Of a DNA stretch of 10,200 bases, positions 6,925 through 10,200 are shown in pieces (positions within the stretch are counted from its first letter, which is position 1; each line of letters begins with the position of its first letter). The stretch is from positions 1-10,200 of the forward strand of contig DAOVMB010000047.1 in assembly GCA_030630905.1 (NCBI GenBank), written 5' to 3'. The translations under genes and the position numbers were made by a program. Source of the stretch: Sedimentisphaerales bacterium. GTDB lineage: Bacteria > Planctomycetota > Phycisphaerae > Sedimentisphaerales > Anaerobacaceae. Below the pieces are notes generated by a model. The model was not told the origin of the DNA. It searched no databases and worked only from the letters and a program-made list of their open reading frames with translations.

Positions 6925-8343
6925 ATGGATAACCAGCAAACAAAGGAGAGAATAGACAGACGTGGTTTTTTGCATTCGGCAGCAGCGGCGGGAGCGGGAT
7001 TGGCGTTCTCGCCGATGGTTCTGGGCCGGACAGGTACCGGTAAAAAGCCGGATGATATCAATGTGGCCTTGCTCGGTGTCGGTGAACAGGGGCAGGTTCT
7101 GATGAGTGCTTGCCTGAAGATTCCGGGGATCCGCATCAGGGCCGTCTGCGATATCTGGACGGCGTACAATCAAAAACGAGTCTCACGCATGCTTGGGAAA
7201 TACCGCCACGAGCACAATACTTATGTGGACCACAAGGAAATGCTCGACAAAGAGAAAGACCTCGACGCCGTCATAATTGCCACGCCCGACTTCTGGCACG
7301 CCGAGCATGCCGTTGATTGCCTTAACGCCGGCCTGCATGTCTATTGCGAAAAGGAGATGTCCAATACGCTCGAAGGGGCTCGCAAGATGGTTTTGGCCGC
7401 GAAGAGGACCGGCAAGCTGCTTCAGATCGGCCATCAACGGCGCAGCAATCCGCGATATGTATTCTGCTACGAGAACCTCATAGAAGGGGCGGAGCTGCTG
7501 GGACAGATAACCGCAGTCAACGGACAGTGGAATCGCAGAGCGAGTGAACCGCTCGGCTGGCCGAAAAACAGCCCAATCGATCAGGCGACCCTTGAAAAAT
7601 ACGGCTACACGTCGATGCAGCAATTCAAAAACTGGCGGTGGTATAAGGCGCTTGGAGGCGGACCTATGGTCGATTTAGGCTCGCACCAGATCGACATTTA
7701 CAACTGGTTCCTTCAGGCGAATCCCAAATCCGTCATAGCGAGCGGAAGAACGAACTTCTACAATCAAAAGACACACGAATGGCCCGACACGGTGATGGCG
7801 ATCTACGAATATGAGACGGCTCGGGGCAATGTCACTGCATTCTATCAGACAGTGAGCAGTAGCGGCAGCGGCGGATATTTCGAGAACTTCATGGGCAGCG
7901 AGGGTTCTCTTATTATTTCTGAGAGCGGCAACAGATGCGAAATCTATCGTGACGAAAGGACGGCGCCTGAGTGGGATAAATGGGTCAACGACGGCCTATT
8001 ATATAAGCAGTGCGAGTGCGAGATAGATTGCCTTGAAAAGGCTAAAAAAGAGTGTATTGAAAAGTGCGGGTGCCCGCAGATCGTAGAAAGGCAGACCGGC
8101 GCCATCCTGGATGTTCGTGAGTCGCCGCCGCCACCGAAGTATGATCTGCCGGTCGCTATGAATAAGAAACCCCATCAAATGCATCTGGAGAACTTTTTCG
8201 ACGCGATCTACAGCGACGGCAAGACGGCGCTCAATTGCCCCGCAGAGATAGGGTATGAGACGGCGGTCGCCGTGCTGAGAGTCAACGAGGCCGTGGAGGC
8301 TGGCCGGAAGCTTAGCTTCAAGCCGGATGAATTTAAGATATAG
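6925..8343 (+). CDS. Tat-exported Gfo/Idh/MocA-family oxidoreductase with six-Cys insert
   Basis: This is an NAD(P)-dependent dehydrogenase or related enzyme, probably acting on a sugar or cyclitol derivative, in the periplasm after Tat export. The 472-residue protein begins with a twin-arginine signal (DRRGFLHSAAAAGAGLAF, RR at 12-13). The Rossmann domain follows with GVGEQG at 51-56 and TPDFWHAEHAVDCLNAGLHV at 120-139. The active-site motif is CEKEMSN at 141-147, where K143 matches the EKP lysine of the family. Next come GHQRRSNPR (169-177) and the C-terminal domain motif GGGPMVDLGSHQID with H254. Residues 363-383 hold six cysteines spaced C-x-C-x3-C-x7-C-x3-C-x-C, which is not a usual family feature. 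The C-terminus (NCPAEIGYETAVAVLRVNEAVEAG) is intact. Start: ATG 6925 gives the expected Tat signal, with GGGA upstream as a weak ribosome-binding site. The convergent cupin gene starts 36 bases after the stop codon. The substrate cannot be told from sequence. Confidence 0.92.
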   Translation: MDNQQTKERIDRRGFLHSAAAAGAGLAFSPMVLGRTGTGKKPDDINVALLGVGEQGQVLMSACLKIPGIRIRAVCDIWTAYNQKRVSRMLGKYRHEHNTYVDHKEMLDKEKDLDAVIIATPDFWHAEHAVDCLNAGLHVYCEKEMSNTLEGARKMVLAAKRTGKLLQIGHQRRSNPRYVFCYENLIEGAELLGQITAVNGQWNRRASEPLGWPKNSPIDQATLEKYGYTSMQQFKNWRWYKALGGGPMVDLGSHQIDIYNWFLQANPKSVIASGRTNFYNQKTHEWPDTVMAIYEYETARGNVTAFYQTVSSSGSGGYFENFMGSEGSLIISESGNRCEIYRDERTAPEWDKWVNDGLLYKQCECEIDCLEKAKKECIEKCGCPQIVERQTGAILDVRESPPPPKYDLPVAMNKKPHQMHLENFFDAIYSDGKTALNCPAEIGYETAVAVLRVNEAVEAGRKLSFKPDEFKI

Positions 8344-8379
8344 TACGACCGCGCCTGGAGCGCCGGACTGGTATTCTTG

Positions 8380-8652
8380 TTAGCCGAAGTTGTAGTATTT
8401 CTTGACCGGCTCGGTGACCTGCCAGGTGCAATTGAGGTCCTCGGGGAAGATTACGAGGTCGCCGGGGCCGAAACTTACCGAATCGTTGCCGTCCGTGACT
8501 GTTACCTTGCCTTCTATCAAAAGGCAGGTTTCCTTTTCCGTGTATTCCCAGTCGAAGGTGCTGGGTTCGCATTTCCAGATGGGCCAGGCCTTACAGACGG
8601 CCGCCTCTTCATCGGACGGTTTCTTGACAATTACATCTTTTATAGTAGGCAT
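8380..8652 (-). CDS. Small single-domain cupin (Cupin_3/DUF861, TM1112-like)
   Basis: This 90-residue one-barrel cupin closely resembles in pattern the DUF861 group that includes Thermotoga maritima TM1112 and the cupin domains of (S)-ureidoglycine aminohydrolase. Recognisable landmarks are KAWPIW (21-26), FDWEYTEKETCLLIEGKVTV (33-52), FGPGDLVIFPEDLNCTW (61-77) and EPVKKYYNFG (81-90). I see no histidine anywhere, so the classic His-rich cupin metal site is absent, as in many members of this group. The catalytic activity and substrate are unknown. ATG 8652 is preceded by AAAGGAG with a nine-base gap, a good start. It converges with the oxidoreductase and diverges from comM across an 83-bp repeat-filled spacer. 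A link to sugar metabolism by proximity to the oxidoreductase is speculative, because the two genes face each other. Confidence 0.88.
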   Translation of the reverse strand: MPTIKDVIVKKPSDEEAAVCKAWPIWKCEPSTFDWEYTEKETCLLIEGKVTVTDGNDSVSFGPGDLVIFPEDLNCTWQVTEPVKKYYNFG

Positions 8653-8669
8653 ATTGTATTGCTCCTTTG

Positions 8670-8732
8670 ACTATTGTCGATTCAGGCTGTATTATTGACA
8701 ATAGTAAATAATTAATTGGAAATAGTAAATAA
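8670..8732. repeat. AT-rich repeat words between the cupin gene and comM
   Basis: ACTATTGTC (8670-8678) and GACAATAGT (8697-8705) form a perfect 9-bp inverted repeat, extendable by a G-T pair and two A-T pairs inward, leaving a 12-nt loop. The 12-base word AATAGTAAATAA occurs twice directly, at 8700-8711 and 8721-8732, with a 21-bp period. The sequence runs almost up to the comM start codon. Its vocabulary (GACAATAG, AATAGTAAATA) matches the spacer at 1876-1943 read on either strand. Some of it may serve as promoter or upstream region for the two divergent genes. Confidence 0.6.
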
Positions 8733-8735
8733 CAA

Positions 8736-10200
8736 ATGTTAGCCAGACTGCACAGTGTGACGCTTGACGGAATTGAGGGAGTGATTTGCGAGGTTGAAGT
8801 GGATGTTGGCCGGGGTGGGTTTGAAAAGTCCATCATTGTCGGCCTGCCGGATGCCGCCGTGAAGGAAAGCACCGAGCGGGTCAGAAGCGCAATCATCAAT
8901 AGCGGCTTCAAGCATCCGAAAACCCAGTCGCTGATCAATCTTGCGCCGGCGGATGTGAAAAAGGCCGGGCCGGCGTTCGATTTGCCCATTGCGCTGGGCA
9001 TGCTCATCGGCCAGAACGCCCTGGCCAGCTCGATCCTGAGTGACACGATTATCGTCGGTGAATTGGCCCTGGACGGCAGGGTAAGACCGGTCAACGGCGT
9101 ATTGAGTATGGCAATGAGCGCCGCGGCGGAAGGTTTCAGCCGGATGCTTGTTCCTCTGGACAACGCACAGGAAGCGGCGGTCGTTCAGGACATAGAGGTC
9201 TTCGGTGTTGGCTCGCTTGCCCAGGCGGTGGGATTTCTTTCGGGGCAATTGCCGCTGGAGACGACCAATGTCGATATCGACGAGCTTTTTAATGTCTCGG
9301 CAAATTATGACGTTGATTTTGCGGATGTGAAAGGTCAGGAAAGCGTCAAGCGGGCGCTGACCATCGCCGCCGCCGGTGGACATAACATAATGATGATCGG
9401 CCCGCCCGGAGCGGGAAAGACCATGCTCTCCCAAAGACAGGCGACGATTCTGCCGCCCCTGAGTCTGGCTCAGTCGCTTGAGACGACCCGCGTGTATTCC
9501 TCGGTGGGGTTGCTGGGTAAGAACAGGGCGCTGTTGGCGACTCGCCCCGTGCGAACGCCGCACCACTCAGCAAGCGGCCCGGCCCTGGTCGGTGGGGGCT
9601 CGGCGCCTCGGCCCGGGGAATTGTCATTAGCTCATTTCGGGATATTGTTTCTCGATGAATTTGTCGAATTCCCGCGGCATGTTCTGGAGATGATCCGCCA
9701 GCCGTTGGAAGACGGTTTCGTTATCGTCTCGCGCGCAAAAAAGACGGTCCGGTTTCCCGCTCAGTTCATGCTCGTCGCGGCGATGAATCCATGCCCCTGC
9801 GGTTATTTCGGCAGCGACGCCAGGCAATGCAAATGCACGCCCGGCCAGATAAGACGATACTTATCGAAAGTCTCAGGGCCTCTGGTGGACAGGATTGATA
9901 TTCACATCGACGTGCCGGCGATAAGTTTCAGGAAGCTGCGTTCGAAATCCGGCCAACTCGACTCGACTGTCATGCGGGCCGACGTTGTCCGAGCCGCAGG
10001 CGTCCAGACCGAGCGTTTCGGCGATGGTAAGATCCACACTAATGCCAGGATGAGCCATAAACAGGTCGAGAAGTTCTGCAGGCTCGATACGACCGGCGAA
10101 ATGCTCTTGAAGCAGGCGATGCACGAATTCGGCCTCAGCGCCCGCGCTCACGACAAAATCTGCAAGCTTGCCCGCACCATAGCCGACTTAGCCGGCGTTC
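8736..10200 (+). CDS. comM: ComM/YifB AAA+ ATPase (Mg-chelatase-like), C-terminus cut by window edge
   Basis: ComM is a hexameric ATP-driven helicase shown in Vibrio cholerae to promote branch migration during natural transformation. It is widespread, including in species not known to be competent. The frame is open from ATG 8736 to the right edge (488 codons). It starts with the typical MLARLHSVTLDGIEG and the N-terminal ChlI/Lon-like domain: EVDVGRGGFEKSIIVGLPDA, LINLAPADVKKAGPAFDLPI. The AAA+ part has DFADVKGQESVKRALTIAAA, Walker A GPPGAGKT at 222-229, PHHSAS, LVGGGSAPRPGELSLAHFG and Walker B ILFLDE with D307/E308. It continues with NPCPCGYFG, whose C353/C355 together with C365/C367 make a CxC-x9-CxC pair likely to bind metal. 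SGPLVDRIDIHIDVP and GLSARAHDKICKLARTIADL, the start of the C-terminal domain, follow. After Walker B the usual LPEF is FVEF here, a minor deviation. There is no Shine-Dalgarno; the upstream bases belong to the AT-rich repeat. Confidence 0.96.
   Translation, partial: MLARLHSVTLDGIEGVICEVEVDVGRGGFEKSIIVGLPDAAVKESTERVRSAIINSGFKHPKTQSLINLAPADVKKAGPAFDLPIALGMLIGQNALASSILSDTIIVGELALDGRVRPVNGVLSMAMSAAAEGFSRMLVPLDNAQEAAVVQDIEVFGVGSLAQAVGFLSGQLPLETTNVDIDELFNVSANYDVDFADVKGQESVKRALTIAAAGGHNIMMIGPPGAGKTMLSQRQATILPPLSLAQSLETTRVYSSVGLLGKNRALLATRPVRTPHHSASGPALVGGGSAPRPGELSLAHFGILFLDEFVEFPRHVLEMIRQPLEDGFVIVSRAKKTVRFPAQFMLVAAMNPCPCGYFGSDARQCKCTPGQIRRYLSKVSGPLVDRIDIHIDVPAISFRKLRSKSGQLDSTVMRADVVRAAGVQTERFGDGKIHTNARMSHKQVEKFCRLDTTGEMLLKQAMHEFGLSARAHDKICKLARTIADLAGV

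Noticed and set aside
8350..8362. GCGC-CTGGA-GCGC as a terminator between the oxidoreductase and the cupin
   Set aside because: Only four pairs, and no T-run on either side.
8695..8723. TTGACA at 8695-8700 as the comM -35 box
   Set aside because: The -35 is perfect, but no acceptable -10 occurs at 16-18 bases, and the hexamer is part of the repeat vocabulary found in both AT-rich spacers.
8739..9627. Long minus-strand open frames opposite comM
   Set aside because: The plus strand encodes a continuous, highly conserved ComM. The minus frames have Arg/Pro/His-rich shadow composition.
1..10200. A new defence, secretion or biosynthetic gene cluster
   Set aside because: Six of the seven genes belong to familiar families with unrelated roles and mixed orientation. 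Nothing indicates co-operation as a single system.

Overview
The window looks like a chromosomal segment of a Gram-negative (diderm) bacterium, most likely a planctomycete and perhaps of the Phycisphaerae type. Three things suggest this: an outer-membrane LPS-assembly (LptD-type) barrel, a Tat-exported Gfo/Idh/MocA dehydrogenase of the subgroup I associate with planctomycetes (motif CEKEMSN followed by GHQRRSNPR), and an S41 protease with a long helical N-terminus. The taxonomic call is inference from protein style. No rRNA or other marker gene is present. There are seven protein-coding genes, two of them cut by the window edges, and I see no tRNA, rRNA, CRISPR array, transposase or phage gene.

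Left part (1-6083, all minus strand). Reading in the direction of transcription, the order is an LptD-like outer-membrane protein (6083-3111), class II fructose-bisphosphate aldolase (2912-1962), then a secreted PDZ/S41 carboxy-terminal-processing protease that starts at 1826 and runs off the left edge. The aldolase has its own convincing sigma70-type promoter at 3055-3083 and a leader of about 135 nt with possible alternative hairpins. The three genes are therefore co-directional but need not be one operon. The spacer between aldolase and protease (1827-1961) is built of short AT-rich repeat words and contains a perfect 13-bp inverted repeat.

Middle (6084-6924). A 155-bp divergent spacer with a perfect TATAAT box on the lptD side separates lptD from a plus-strand gene for a 93-residue helical protein I cannot name. 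After it comes about 400 bp without a convincing gene. That stretch holds two adjoining strong hairpins (6625-6696) and a 35-codon minus-strand frame over the same DNA.

Right part (6925-10200). A Tat-signal Gfo/Idh/MocA oxidoreductase (plus) carries an unusual six-cysteine segment of mirror-symmetric spacing. It converges on a small single-domain cupin (minus). Across a repeat-filled spacer, the cupin diverges from comM/yifB, the branch-migration AAA+ ATPase of natural transformation, which is cut by the right edge.

The genes cover envelope biogenesis, central carbon metabolism, periplasmic proteolysis, exported redox chemistry and DNA uptake. I see no sign that they form one pathway. I do not see a clear new multi-gene system. 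The best leads are the Cys-rich insert, the two-hairpin intergenic element, the aldolase leader, and the shared repeat vocabulary of the two AT-rich spacers.
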